DNA of 64,000 bases from Betaproteobacteria bacterium UBA5216. Its GTDB lineage: Bacteria; Pseudomonadota; Gammaproteobacteria; Burkholderiales; SG8-41. Below are positions 51,855 through 61,573 of the stretch, piece after piece. The stretch is taken from NCBI GenBank assembly GCA_002412495.1, contig DHVE01000107.1:1-64000 (forward strand), read 5' to 3'. The notes below the pieces were generated by a model. The model saw only the letters and a program-made list of their open reading frames with translations. It did not search any database and had not been told where the DNA came from. Numbering within the stretch: position 1 is the first letter of the stretch; every line of letters begins with the position of its first letter. The translations under genes were made by a program, and so were the position numbers.

Positions 51855-52955
51855 TCAGTGCGGACGCGGCGCGGCCTCCAGCTGATCCGCGTCCCGGGCA
51901 GATAGGAACCGCCCACCGCGCGCATTGAGGTCGCCGGCAGGCATCGCCAGTGAACGCCGGCTGCTGATCCGGCACTCATCTAGCAAGCTATTGATTTTAT
52001 TAAGTATTTCGCAATAGTCGTCGGGCGGATACAAGGGCCAGCGAAAACCTTCCAGCATCGACTCATCAAACGGCGAACTGAGACTCACGCGTATTTCCGC
52101 ACTGCCGTCATCGGTGCGGTGCGCCGACAGCACCACCGTCGGCTCGCCCACGCTCATGCGGAATTTCCGCACCTCATTGCTGAGGAACAAGCTGAACGCG
52201 AGTTCGATCTGCGCCGCGCGCCCCGCGTCGGAAGCGAGATACAGCGCCACCGGCGCGCGCGCAATCGGCAGCACTTCCAATCCGGGTTGTGCCAGCTGTT
52301 GCGCCAGCAGTTTGGTTACCGGCATGCCCCACTTACCGACATCCGCTGTCGCCTCCAACGCAGGCACGTGCGCGGGCGTGACACTCGCGCCCACCAGAAA
52401 TCTGAGGTAAACCTGTTCACGTCCCGGCTTAATCTGGATTGCACTGCCGGCCAGTTCCAAAGGCGCGCCCCCCGTGCGCAATTGTGCGGCCCATTGCCGC
52501 AGCAGACGCGGAGACAAGCTGTCGAGCGTTTCCATTGCAACTAATGCATTACCCAAACCGAAATTACGACCGCCGCCGAGTACGCCGTGTTGCTCCAGCA
52601 GATCGCACACGGCGGCAATGCCGGGCAGCGCATCGGGCAGTTGCAACGTTTTTTTTGCGCCTGCCACGATCACCAGCGGAATCGCAAACAATCGTGCGAT
52701 CACCACTTCGCCGCGTTCCGGCTTGTTGACGAGCTTGGCAAGCATCTGTTGCAGATGCCGGTAACTGTCCGCCGTGGGGGCGTCGCGCAGCAGCGCAGGC
52801 ACCGCCGACGCGTCGCCCTTATCGAGCAAGGCGTCCAGTTCCAGCCGGAGCGTAGCACGCGACGCGGTGTCGCCCTTGAGGCTTGCCGCCGCCAAGGCAT
52901 GCAACGTGGAATCAGCCGGCGGCGTGCGCCAGTGCCGTGGATCGGTAAGTGTCAT
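51855..52955 (-). CDS. Hypothetical 366-residue protein
   Basis: A soluble, mostly helical protein without signal peptide or membrane segments, and no domain that I recognise. The first half is rich in Leu/Ala helices (TLHALAAASLKG, VPALLRDAP, LQQMLAKLVNKPERG), suggesting a helical-repeat or adaptor role. A conserved-looking VCDLLEQHGVLGGGRNFGLGNALVAMETL stretch is in the middle. Possibly a type III secretion-like or regulatory adaptor, but that is speculation. It ends 6 bp from corA and precedes a Bug receptor by 6 bp on the same strand. Confidence 0.6.
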   Translation of the reverse strand: MTLTDPRHWRTPPADSTLHALAAASLKGDTASRATLRLELDALLDKGDASAVPALLRDAPTADSYRHLQQMLAKLVNKPERGEVVIARLFAIPLVIVAGAKKTLQLPDALPGIAAVCDLLEQHGVLGGGRNFGLGNALVAMETLDSLSPRLLRQWAAQLRTGGAPLELAGSAIQIKPGREQVYLRFLVGASVTPAHVPALEATADVGKWGMPVTKLLAQQLAQPGLEVLPIARAPVALYLASDAGRAAQIELAFSLFLSNEVRKFRMSVGEPTVVLSAHRTDDGSAEIRVSLSSPFDESMLEGFRWPLYPPDDYCEILNKINSLLDECRISSRRSLAMPAGDLNARGGRFLSARDADQLEAAPRPH

Positions 52956-52961
52956 GGCCGG

Positions 52962-53945
52962 CTAATCCACGCGCGCGCCGGAATCGCGTACCACCTTCGC
53001 CCACTTGGCAAAATCAGCGCGAATGATGCGCGCGAATTCTTCAGATGTTCCACCCGCGCTATCCGCGCTCTGCACCCGCAAGGTATCTTTCAACGCGGGC
53101 GCGGCCAGTGCCTTGTTCATGTCGTTGTTGATACGCGCGACGATGGCGGCTGGCGTGCCCGCCGGCGCCAGTATGCCGAACCAGTTCACCACCTCGTAGC
53201 CCGGCACCGTCTCGGCGATGGCGGGCAGGTCGGGAAACAACGGCGAACGTTTCGGCCCGGTCACCGCCATGCCACGCAGCTTACCCGCCTTGACCTGCGG
53301 CGTTAGCGGCACCGCGCTGGCGATGGTGAGCGCGATTTGCCCTGAAATCAGATCCGTCAGCATCGGCCCCGTACCTTTGTACGGGATGTGATTCATCTCG
53401 ATGCCCGCCATGGCCCTGAACAATTCCATCGCCAGGTGACTGGAGGCGCCGCTGCCACTCGACGCGTAGTTCATCGGCGCCGGGCGCGATTTGGCATAGG
53501 CAACGAGTTCCTTCACCGTTTTCGCGGGCAACGACGCATTCGCCGCCATCATCAGCGGACTGATGACAAATTGCACCACCGGCGCAAAATCGCGGATCGC
53601 GTCGTACTGCACTTTCTTGTAGAGATGCGGATTGATGACATGCGGCATCGAGGTGAACAGCAGCGTATAGCCATCGGGCGACGCCCGCGCGGCCAACTCC
53701 GTGGCCACCAGCCCGCCCGCGCCGCCGCGATTGTCCACCACGACCTGCTGCCCCAAGCGTTCAGTCAAAGGGATGGCCGCGATCCGCCCCAGAATATCCG
53801 CGGCGCCGCCGGGCGGAAATCCCACGATCAAACGCACCGGACGCGTGGGATAGTCGGCAGAAACAGCGGCACCAGCCACTGACAAACAGGATGTTAACAC
53901 GACCAATACAAGCATCCCACGCAAGCGCTTGTCTTCATCCTTCAT
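52962..53945 (-). CDS. Bug-family receptor 7
   Basis: A 327-residue receptor starting at 53945. Its signal peptide is preceded by a charged stretch (MKDEDKRLRG), which is longer than usual. The ligand loop is LIVGFPPGGAAD. It is followed on the same strand by the unknown 366-residue gene and preceded by receptor 8. An in-frame ATG 72 nt upstream would overlap receptor 8 and is less likely. Confidence 0.88.
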   Translation of the reverse strand: MKDEDKRLRGMLVLVVLTSCLSVAGAAVSADYPTRPVRLIVGFPPGGAADILGRIAAIPLTERLGQQVVVDNRGGAGGLVATELAARASPDGYTLLFTSMPHVINPHLYKKVQYDAIRDFAPVVQFVISPLMMAANASLPAKTVKELVAYAKSRPAPMNYASSGSGASSHLAMELFRAMAGIEMNHIPYKGTGPMLTDLISGQIALTIASAVPLTPQVKAGKLRGMAVTGPKRSPLFPDLPAIAETVPGYEVVNWFGILAPAGTPAAIVARINNDMNKALAAPALKDTLRVQSADSAGGTSEEFARIIRADFAKWAKVVRDSGARVD

Positions 53946-53974
53946 ACTTCCGCCCTCATCCTTAAGAATATCGG

Positions 53975-54970
53975 TCACTCCGGTTTCGCTCCCGACAATT
54001 TCACTGCCTTGCCCCATTTCTCGATTTCGCCGCGGATGTAGGCCGTGAACTGCTCCGGCGTGTCGCCGATGAATTCCGCGCCTTCGGCCTGCATGCGGTT
54101 GCGAATGTCCGGCAGCCCTATGGCGCGCAGGGTTTCAGCGTGCAATTTAGCGACGATGTCGCGCGGCGTGCCAGCGGGCACATGCACCCCGAACCACGAA
54201 CCGGTTTCAAACCCTTTGAAGCCCTGCTCCTGCAGCGTGGGGATTTCGGGGGCCGCCGGCGAGCGCTTGGCGCTGGTCATCGCCAGCGCGCGTAGCCGGC
54301 CATTCTTTACATGCGGAATGGTGGAGACCATTGCGCCAAAATAAATCTCAATGTGGCCGGCTACCACATCGGTGATCGCGGGCGTCGCGCCCTTGTACGG
54401 CACGTGAACCATTTTGACATCGGCCATGTACTTGAACAATTCACCGGCCAGATGATGCGGACTGCCGATGCCGGTTGAACCATGGCGCAACTGGCCGGGC
54501 CGAGCTTTCGCCAACGCAACCAGGTCCCTGGCGTTTTTTGCCGGCACCGAGGGATGCACCACCACCATGCCCGGCGTGCTCGCCATGTTGGTGACATGCA
54601 CAAAGTCTTTCAGAAAATCAAAAGGCATCTTGGGATACAGCGACGGGTTGATCACATTCGCCACGGTACCCAGAAACAGCGTGTAGCCGTCCGGCGGACT
54701 CTTCGCCACGATTTCAGTGCCGATGTTGGTGGCCGCGCCGGGACGATTTTCAACAATCACGGCCTGGCCCCAGCTCTCGTTGAATTTGGCGCCCACAGCG
54801 CGCGCGAGCATATCCGCCGTACCGCCCGGCGTGTAGCCAACGACCCAGCGCATCGCGCGATTCGGGTAATTGCCGGCGCCTTGTGCGTTGGCATCGGCAC
54901 CCATGCCCGCCGCCATTATTGCGACGGCGGAAAACATAATTTTTGACAACACGCGGGGTTGCAGTGTCAT
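53975..54970 (-). CDS. Bug-family receptor 8
   Basis: A 331-residue receptor with a signal peptide ending near ANAQG. Its ligand loop is WVVGYTPGGTAD, with Trp in place of the usual Ile or Val. It lies between the first gamma-glutamyltransferase-like gene and receptor 7 in a minus-strand series. Its ligand may be a gamma-glutamyl or amide compound if it is linked to that enzyme (inference from position). Confidence 0.88.
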   Translation of the reverse strand: MTLQPRVLSKIMFSAVAIMAAGMGADANAQGAGNYPNRAMRWVVGYTPGGTADMLARAVGAKFNESWGQAVIVENRPGAATNIGTEIVAKSPPDGYTLFLGTVANVINPSLYPKMPFDFLKDFVHVTNMASTPGMVVVHPSVPAKNARDLVALAKARPGQLRHGSTGIGSPHHLAGELFKYMADVKMVHVPYKGATPAITDVVAGHIEIYFGAMVSTIPHVKNGRLRALAMTSAKRSPAAPEIPTLQEQGFKGFETGSWFGVHVPAGTPRDIVAKLHAETLRAIGLPDIRNRMQAEGAEFIGDTPEQFTAYIRGEIEKWGKAVKLSGAKPE

Positions 54971-55033
54971 GCGGAATTACCTGTTAAATATCGTTTATAA
55001 ACAAATACTTCAAACAACCTCACGAATAACGCT

Positions 55034-56758
55034 TTACCACCCCAGCACATATGCCGGGCGCCGCAGATCCGCCCCGCCATGCATCACACCGTGTTTGTGA
55101 TCGTTAACGATGGTACACACCGCGCCCGCCAGCCACGTGAAAGCCGGCCACTCGCGAACGTCGTGGCCGCGCGACGCCAGCGTATCGTTCACCGATTTAT
55201 CAATGCGCGATTCCAGATACAACCGCCCCGGAAAATATTTATGCGGCTCGAACGAGCCCGGATAGCTGTAGGTTGAAAAACGCGGCGCTTCGATGGCGTC
55301 CTGCGCCGACATGCCGAACACGTTGACGTTGAGAAATACCTGCAACATCGCCTGCGTCTGCACATCGCCGCCCGGCGTGCCGAAGGGCATGAACACTTTG
55401 CCGTTCTTGAAGGCCATCGCCGGATTCGGCGTAAGGCGCGGCCGTTTGCCCGGCGCCACCGACGATGGATGCGCCGGATCGGACCACGACTGTGTGCCGC
55501 GTCCGGAACACAAAATGCCCACGCCCGGCACGATCGGCGTTTGATCGGAGCCGTCGCTCGGCGTGCATGACATGGCATTGCCCCAGCGGTCGATCACGCA
55601 CAGATAGGACGTATCGCCCGGCCCCGGCTCGCCCGCGCCCTGTGCCGGCGGCATCGAACGGTTGTCAAACTCCGTCAGCGTTTTCGGATCGCCGCCGCGC
55701 GGCATTTCGGGACAAGCGGCGTCCATGCGGATGCGCGTGCGCTGCCATGCGGCGTATTTTTCCGACATCAAACCGGCCATCGGCACTTTGACAAAATTCG
55801 GATCGCCGAAATGGTTATGCCGGTCGGAGAACGCGAGCTTCAACGCCTCGGTAAGCACGTGGATGTAATCCGCCGAGTTGTGCCCCATCGCGCGCAGGTC
55901 ATAACCCTTTAGGATGTTCAGCACCATCGGCAGCGACGGGCCTTGCGACCACGGGCCGCAAGCGTGCAGATCAATGCCTTCGAAGCGCGTGCGCACGGTG
56001 GGTTCCTGCTTTACGCTGAAATCGGCGAAATCCTCATAGCGCATCAGGCCGCCGGATTTCTCGATGAATTTCGTAACTTCGCGAGCGATATCACCCTTGT
56101 AAAATGCATCGCGCGCAGCTTTCAGACCCGCCTTGCGGCCTTTTTTGCGCGCCACTTTGCGTTCTTCATCCGCCAGAAATTGCAGCGTGCGGCCAAGATC
56201 GGATTGCACAAACACCTCGCCCACCTGCGGCACGCGGCCTTTCGGCAGAAACACCTTTGCGCTCGACGGCCAGCGCTCGTAATCCTTGCGATGGGTGGTG
56301 ATGAATTGCGACAACAGCGCGTATACCGGGAATCCCTTGCTGGCGAAACGAATCGCGGCCGATGCCACTTCCCCAAAACTCATGGTGCCGTAATTCGACA
56401 GCGCGGTCAGCCACGCGTCCGGCGCGGCGGGCACCACGCAACGTTCAACCCCTGGCGGAATCTTGCCGCCGTGGCGTTTCTGAAAATAATCCGGCGTGAT
56501 CAGCTTGGGCCACACGCCCAGGCCGTCAATGCAGTGGGTCTTTTTGTCCTTGGCGGTGTGAATGATCATCGGCGCAACCCCGCCGAAATTCACTTTGTCG
56601 GTCTGCACTACGCCGATGGTAATGCCTGCCGCCACACCGGCATCGATGGCATTGCCGCCGGCCTCAAGGATTTCAAAGGCCGCATGGGCAGCCAGATAGT
56701 GGCCGGCCGCCGCCACGTGGCGCGTGCCCATGATCGTCAATCGGGGAGAGGCTTTCAT
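55034..56758 (-). CDS. Gamma-glutamyltransferase family protein 1 (Ntn hydrolase)
   Basis: A 574-residue Ntn-hydrolase-like protein that should self-cleave before a Thr. The start AGGNAIDAGVAAGITIGVV fits the GGT large subunit. The putative catalytic Thr is T383 in PGDTSYLCVID, and SCTPSDGSD lies in the small-subunit substrate loop. There is no signal peptide, unlike periplasmic E. coli GGT, so it should be cytoplasmic. A Lys/Arg-rich insert (ARKKGRKAGLKAARDAF) is present near residue 210. It may hydrolyse gamma-glutamyl or cephalosporin-like amides. Confidence 0.87.
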   Translation of the reverse strand: MKASPRLTIMGTRHVAAAGHYLAAHAAFEILEAGGNAIDAGVAAGITIGVVQTDKVNFGGVAPMIIHTAKDKKTHCIDGLGVWPKLITPDYFQKRHGGKIPPGVERCVVPAAPDAWLTALSNYGTMSFGEVASAAIRFASKGFPVYALLSQFITTHRKDYERWPSSAKVFLPKGRVPQVGEVFVQSDLGRTLQFLADEERKVARKKGRKAGLKAARDAFYKGDIAREVTKFIEKSGGLMRYEDFADFSVKQEPTVRTRFEGIDLHACGPWSQGPSLPMVLNILKGYDLRAMGHNSADYIHVLTEALKLAFSDRHNHFGDPNFVKVPMAGLMSEKYAAWQRTRIRMDAACPEMPRGGDPKTLTEFDNRSMPPAQGAGEPGPGDTSYLCVIDRWGNAMSCTPSDGSDQTPIVPGVGILCSGRGTQSWSDPAHPSSVAPGKRPRLTPNPAMAFKNGKVFMPFGTPGGDVQTQAMLQVFLNVNVFGMSAQDAIEAPRFSTYSYPGSFEPHKYFPGRLYLESRIDKSVNDTLASRGHDVREWPAFTWLAGAVCTIVNDHKHGVMHGGADLRRPAYVLGW

Positions 56759-56847
56759 GTGGATTCCTTAATTGCGTAATTGCTCAAGACTTCGCGAGGG
56801 GTTGCGAATGGTGTAGATTCTAGCTTCATTCCCCCGACAGGTCAGCC

Positions 56848-57879
56848 ATGATTTCACGCCACGGCAGAACGTCCTCACCGCCCATACGCAAACGGACAGA
56901 CCTGTATGCCGCGCTGGGGCTAAGCGCCCTGCTCGCCGTCGGCGTCGGCCCGTGCCCAGCGCAAACTGCCGGCTGGAAGCCGGCCCGGCCCATCGAAATT
57001 ATCGTCGGCGTCTCCCCCGGCGGCGGCATCGACCGAACGGCGCGCACATTGCAAAAAATCATGCAGGACAAACGCTATATCGAAGTTGCCACCACGGTGA
57101 TCAACAAACCGGGCGGCGGCGGCGCGATTGCACAGTCGTATCTCAATCAGCACCCCGGCGACGCACATTACGTCTATCTCACGGCAACGTCGTTGCTCAC
57201 CAACCACATCACCGGCAAGAGCACGCTGAGCCACAAGGACATAACGCCGCTGGCGATGCTGAGCGATGAATACATCGGCCTTGCCGTCAATACGGAGTCG
57301 CCGCTCAAAAGCGGCAAGGATCTGCTGGAAGCGCTGAAGACGCGTCCGGAATCCGTGCCGGTGGGCATCGCAACGGCCATCGGCAACACCAATCACATCG
57401 CGGCGGCCCTGGTCGCCAAGGCAACCGGCGGCGATGTCAAAAAAATGCGCGTGGCGGTGTTCAGTTCCGGCGGCGAAGCGATGACCGCGGCCATCGGCGG
57501 ACACGTCGGCCTGGTGGCAACCCCCGCCGCCAATCTGGTGGCGCACATGCAGGCGGGGCGGCTTCGCGTGCTGGGTATCGCGGCACCCCAACGGCTCAGC
57601 GGTGTGCTGGCGGCGGTACCAACCTTGCGCGAGCAAGGCATACCGGCGATCGTGGCCAACTGGCGGCCGATGATCGGCCCCAAGGGATTGAATGCCGCGC
57701 AAACCGCGTTTTGGGAAGACGCCTTCGCCAAACTCACGCGCACAGCCGAATGGCGCAATGAAGTTGAAACCGGCGGCAGCATCAATCACTACATGGACAG
57801 CCGCGAACTGGCGGCCTATTTTGATGCGCAATACGCGGCGTTCAAATCCATCCTGGGGGATTTAGGGTTGGCGAAATAG
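56848..57879 (+). CDS. Bug-family receptor 9 (divergent member)
   Basis: A 343-residue receptor with a signal peptide ending near PCPAQ. The ligand loop is IIVGVSPGGGID. Beyond that it differs from the others: an extra SHKDITPLAMLSDEYIGL region replaces the usual YDxxKDFxPI segment, and the usual HVPYKG stretch is missing (MRVAVFSSGG instead). It belongs to a separate TctC branch and may bind a different ligand. It starts the three-receptor array that leads to the second gamma-glutamyltransferase-like gene. Confidence 0.8.
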   Translation: MISRHGRTSSPPIRKRTDLYAALGLSALLAVGVGPCPAQTAGWKPARPIEIIVGVSPGGGIDRTARTLQKIMQDKRYIEVATTVINKPGGGGAIAQSYLNQHPGDAHYVYLTATSLLTNHITGKSTLSHKDITPLAMLSDEYIGLAVNTESPLKSGKDLLEALKTRPESVPVGIATAIGNTNHIAAALVAKATGGDVKKMRVAVFSSGGEAMTAAIGGHVGLVATPAANLVAHMQAGRLRVLGIAAPQRLSGVLAAVPTLREQGIPAIVANWRPMIGPKGLNAAQTAFWEDAFAKLTRTAEWRNEVETGGSINHYMDSRELAAYFDAQYAAFKSILGDLGLAK

Positions 57880-57953
57880 GCGCTCCACGCGCCAGCAGAT
57901 TTCGCGGTGTGACGTGTATGATGATCTCCAAAATCATTGGCAGGAGAACCCCC

Positions 57954-58931
57954 ATGAATTCCTCAAGCATGAAATCCCGAGCGACCTGTGCCGTCATTGC
58001 GGTGCTGTCGCTTGCCGCCGCGGCTCACGCGCAAACCTACCCCAACAAGGCGATCCGCATGATTGTGCCGTTTGCCGCCGGCGGCAACACCGACATTATC
58101 GCGCGCATCGTCGCGCCCGAAATGGGCAAACTGTTGGGCCAGCAGATCGTCATTGACAATCGCGGCGGCGCGGGCAGCATCATCGGCACCGAGATCGCCG
58201 CGAAGTCGCCACCCGACGGCTACACGTTAATCACCGTTTCCGCGGCGCATGTGATCAACCCCGCCATGTTGAAAAAGCTGCCATACGATTCCCTCAAGGA
58301 TTTTGCCGCTATTTCGATGATCGCCGACGTGCCCACCGCACTGATGGTGCATCCCGCGCTGCCGGTGAAAACGGTGAAAGAGTTTGTTGCATTGGCGCGA
58401 GCCCGTCCGGGACAAATTACGTATTCCACCGGCGGGCGCGGCACTGTAGGCCATCTCGCCGGTGAATTGTTCAGTTCGATTGAAAAAGTGAAATTGATAC
58501 ACGTGCCGTACAAAAGCACCGGGCTGTCGGTGATCGATCTGCTGGCAGGGCATGTACAGACCCAGTTTTCGAGCTTGCCAGTCGTGATTCAACATGTGCG
58601 CGGCGGCAAGCTGCGCATGGTTGCGCAAACCGGCAAGACGCGTTCCCCCGCGGTGAAGGACGTGCCGACCATGCTGGAGTCCGGCATCCGGGATTTCGTT
58701 GTGTCCAGCGGTTTCGGCATGTTCGCGCCCGCAGGCACGCCGCGGCCGATGATCGAACGCATTCACGGCACGCTGGTCGCGGCACTCGGCAATGCCAGCG
58801 TGCGCAATGCGCTCGCCGAACAAGGCGCTGATCCAGTAGGCAGCACGCCGGACGCGTTCGCCGAATTTGCCCGTACGGAAATCGACAAGTGGATCAAGGT
58901 AGTGCGGATGGCGGGTATACAACCGGAATAA
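57954..58931 (+). CDS. Bug-family receptor 10 (tandem pair, first)
   Basis: A 325-residue receptor with GCAGGAG a few bases before the ATG at 57954. An in-frame ATG at 57909 is less likely. The ligand loop is MIVPFAAGGNTD. It and the next receptor share long identical stretches such as GGNTDIIAR, KSPPDGYTL, HVINPA and VSSGFGM, so they arose by tandem duplication. They differ most in the first and last thirds. Confidence 0.9.
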   Translation: MNSSSMKSRATCAVIAVLSLAAAAHAQTYPNKAIRMIVPFAAGGNTDIIARIVAPEMGKLLGQQIVIDNRGGAGSIIGTEIAAKSPPDGYTLITVSAAHVINPAMLKKLPYDSLKDFAAISMIADVPTALMVHPALPVKTVKEFVALARARPGQITYSTGGRGTVGHLAGELFSSIEKVKLIHVPYKSTGLSVIDLLAGHVQTQFSSLPVVIQHVRGGKLRMVAQTGKTRSPAVKDVPTMLESGIRDFVVSSGFGMFAPAGTPRPMIERIHGTLVAALGNASVRNALAEQGADPVGSTPDAFAEFARTEIDKWIKVVRMAGIQPE

Positions 58932-58934
58932 ATA

Positions 58935-59903
58935 ATGCTTAAAAACATGTACTTACGATATTTCACCGTATGCGTTTGCAGCGCAGCTGCCAGCGCCGTG
59001 GCGCAACCCTACCCCGTGAAAGTGATCCGTATGGTGGTGCCCTTCGCACCCGGCGGCAACACGGACATCATCGCGCGTTTCATCGTGCCCAAAATGAGTG
59101 AAGACCTCGGCCAGCAGATCATCATCGACAATCGCGGCGGCGCGAGCAGCACTATCGGCACCGATATTGGCGCGAAATCCCCGCCTGACGGATACACGCT
59201 GCTGATGGTTTCCACCGCGCATGTCATCAATCCGGCGGTGATTAAAAAACTGCCTTACGATTCGGTGCGTGATTTCACACCCATCACGCTGGTGGCCGAT
59301 GTGCCCAATGCGCTGGTGGTGCATCCCTCGGTGCCGGCGCGCACGTTAAAGGAACTCATCAACCTGGCGCGATCGCGCCCCAATGAAATGCTGTACGCAA
59401 CGCCGGGGCGCGGCACGTCCACCCATCTCGCCATCGAGATGCTGGCCTCGCGCGCGCAGTTGAAACTGGTGCACGTACCGTACAAGGGCGTGGGGCCGGC
59501 CACGGTGGACACCGTCGCGGGCCACGTGCATATGCAGTTTTCCGGCATGCCGTCGGCGATTCAGTTTGTGCGCGACGGACGTCTGCGCATGGTGGTGCAA
59601 TCGGGCGCGAAGCGTTCACCCGCCGCGCCCGCGGTGCCGGTAATGGCGGAAGCCGGAATGCCGGATTTTGTAGTGTCCAGTGGGTTCGGCATGCTGGCGC
59701 CGGCAAACACGCCGCGCGCCATTGTCGACCGCGTCCATGCATCGGTGCGCAAGTCGCTGGCGAATCCCGATGTCAACAAGGGCTTGTCGAGCCAGGGCGC
59801 GGACCCGGTGGGCAATACGCCCGACGAATACGATAAATACAACCGCGCGGAGATTGCGCGTTGGGCCAAGGTAGCGCGCGACGCGGGTGTACAGGCTGAT
59901 TAA
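58935..59903 (+). CDS. Bug-family receptor 11 (tandem pair, second)
   Basis: A 322-residue receptor beginning 3 nt after receptor 10. The ligand loop is MVVPFAPGGNTD. The signal peptide is short and ends near AVAQ. It is the closest paralogue of receptor 10 in the window. The second gamma-glutamyltransferase-like gene follows about 70 bp later with its own -10-like sequence (GGTAAAATC). Confidence 0.9.
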   Translation: MLKNMYLRYFTVCVCSAAASAVAQPYPVKVIRMVVPFAPGGNTDIIARFIVPKMSEDLGQQIIIDNRGGASSTIGTDIGAKSPPDGYTLLMVSTAHVINPAVIKKLPYDSVRDFTPITLVADVPNALVVHPSVPARTLKELINLARSRPNEMLYATPGRGTSTHLAIEMLASRAQLKLVHVPYKGVGPATVDTVAGHVHMQFSGMPSAIQFVRDGRLRMVVQSGAKRSPAAPAVPVMAEAGMPDFVVSSGFGMLAPANTPRAIVDRVHASVRKSLANPDVNKGLSSQGADPVGNTPDEYDKYNRAEIARWAKVARDAGVQAD

Positions 59904-59972
59904 CGCATCACGCGCGCGGCTCCCCCGCTTTCGGTAAAATCAACGCTTCCCTCCGAATCACCGAGATACCCC

Positions 59973-61562
59973 ATGGACATGTTCGATTATCAATTCCCGT
60001 ACCCGTCACAACGTATGCCGGTACTCGCTCGCAATTGCGTGGCCACCTCGCAACCGCTCGCCGCGCAAGCCGGCCTGCGCATGATGTTAAAGGGCGGCAA
60101 CGCGGTGGACGCGATTCTCGCCACCGCAATTTCGCTCACCGTGCTGGAACCCACCAGCAACGGCATCGGCAGCGACGCTTTTTGCATATTGTGGGACGGC
60201 AAACAACTCAAAGGCCTGAACGCCTCGGGCCGCTCTCCCGCGAAGTGGACACCCGACTGGTTCAAGGGCCAGAGCAAAATGCCGCAACGCGGCTGGGACA
60301 CCGTGACGGTGCCCGGCGCGGTATCGGCGTGGGTGGAAATGTCCGCGAAGTACGGCAAGCTGCCGTTCGCCGATTTGTTCGAGCCGGCGATCAAATATGC
60401 GACCGATGGCTACATGGTGTCGCCGACGATTTCGCGTTTGTGGGCCAACGGTGCAGCCGAGTTGAAGGATCAGCCCGGTTACGCGCAAGCCTTCATGCCG
60501 CGCGGACGCGCGCTGGAAGCCGGTGAAAAATTTGTCTCGCTCGCCCATGCGAAAACCCTGCAACGCATCGCCGAAACCAAGGGCGAAGCGTTCTATCGCG
60601 GCGATCTTGCGGAGAAAATCGCGGCGTTTTCCAAGCAGCATGGCGCGGCCCTGACACTTGATGATCTCGCGGCGCACACGCTCGACTGGGTGGAACCCAT
60701 CGGGCTCGATTACCGTGGCTATACGCTGCATGAAATTCCGCCCAACGGCCAGGGCATTGCCGCGCTGATCGCGCTGGGCATACTTGAGAACTTTGATGTT
60801 GCATCCATGCCCGTTGATTCGCCCGAAGCGACGCATCTCAAGATCGAGGCGATGAAACTCGCGTTTGCCGACATCAACGAATACGTGTCGGACATTTCCA
60901 CCATGCGCGTAACACCCGCGCAAATGCTCGACAAAGGGTATCTGACAGAACGTGCCAAGCTGATCGACATGAACAAAGCCGGCACGCCCTCGTTTGGCAC
61001 GCCGAGCAAGGGTGGCACGGTGTATCTCACCGCCGCCGATGAATCCGGCATGATGGTGTCGTACATCCAATCGAATTTCTCGGGCTTCGGTTCGGGCGTG
61101 GTGGTGCCCGACACCGGCATCGCGCTGCAAAATCGCGGCTCTGGCTTCAGCCTGAAACCCGGCCATGCCAACATCGTCGCCCCGAGGAAGCGCCCGTTTC
61201 ACACGATCATCCCCGGCTTCCTTACAAAAGGCGGCCAGCCGGTGATGAGTTTCGGCGTAATGGGCGGTTCAATGCAGGCGCAAGGGCACATGCAAGTCGT
61301 GTCGCGCATGGTCGATTATCACCAGAACCCGCAAGCCGCGAGCGACGCGCCGCGCTGGCGCATCGACAGCGGCCTCCGGGTCGGCATTGAGTACGGCGTG
61401 CCCGCGGAAACCATTGCGGCGTTGACGGCGCGCGGCCACGATATGCCGCAGGCCGATCGCTGGAGCACCGATTTTGGCCGCGCCCAGTTGATATATAAAA
61501 TGGAAGACGGGTATTTTGCCGCCTCCGAACGGCGCACGGACGGCCAGGCGGTGGGATTTTAG
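59973..61562 (+). CDS. Gamma-glutamyltransferase family protein 2 (YwrD-like)
   Basis: A 529-residue Ntn hydrolase, also without a signal peptide. The start ATSQPLAAQAGLRMMLKGGNAVDAILATAISLTV is family-typical, in short landmarks. The putative self-cleavage Thr is T349 in GGTVYLTAADE. The small subunit continues with SYIQSNFSGFGSG and FGVMGGSMQAQGH. It is clearly a different branch from the first copy, closer to the cytoplasmic YwrD type. It follows the Bug pair and precedes the cyclase-like gene by 11 nt. Confidence 0.9.
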   Translation: MDMFDYQFPYPSQRMPVLARNCVATSQPLAAQAGLRMMLKGGNAVDAILATAISLTVLEPTSNGIGSDAFCILWDGKQLKGLNASGRSPAKWTPDWFKGQSKMPQRGWDTVTVPGAVSAWVEMSAKYGKLPFADLFEPAIKYATDGYMVSPTISRLWANGAAELKDQPGYAQAFMPRGRALEAGEKFVSLAHAKTLQRIAETKGEAFYRGDLAEKIAAFSKQHGAALTLDDLAAHTLDWVEPIGLDYRGYTLHEIPPNGQGIAALIALGILENFDVASMPVDSPEATHLKIEAMKLAFADINEYVSDISTMRVTPAQMLDKGYLTERAKLIDMNKAGTPSFGTPSKGGTVYLTAADESGMMVSYIQSNFSGFGSGVVVPDTGIALQNRGSGFSLKPGHANIVAPRKRPFHTIIPGFLTKGGQPVMSFGVMGGSMQAQGHMQVVSRMVDYHQNPQAASDAPRWRIDSGLRVGIEYGVPAETIAALTARGHDMPQADRWSTDFGRAQLIYKMEDGYFAASERRTDGQAVGF

Positions 61563-61573
61563 GAGGTGATTGC

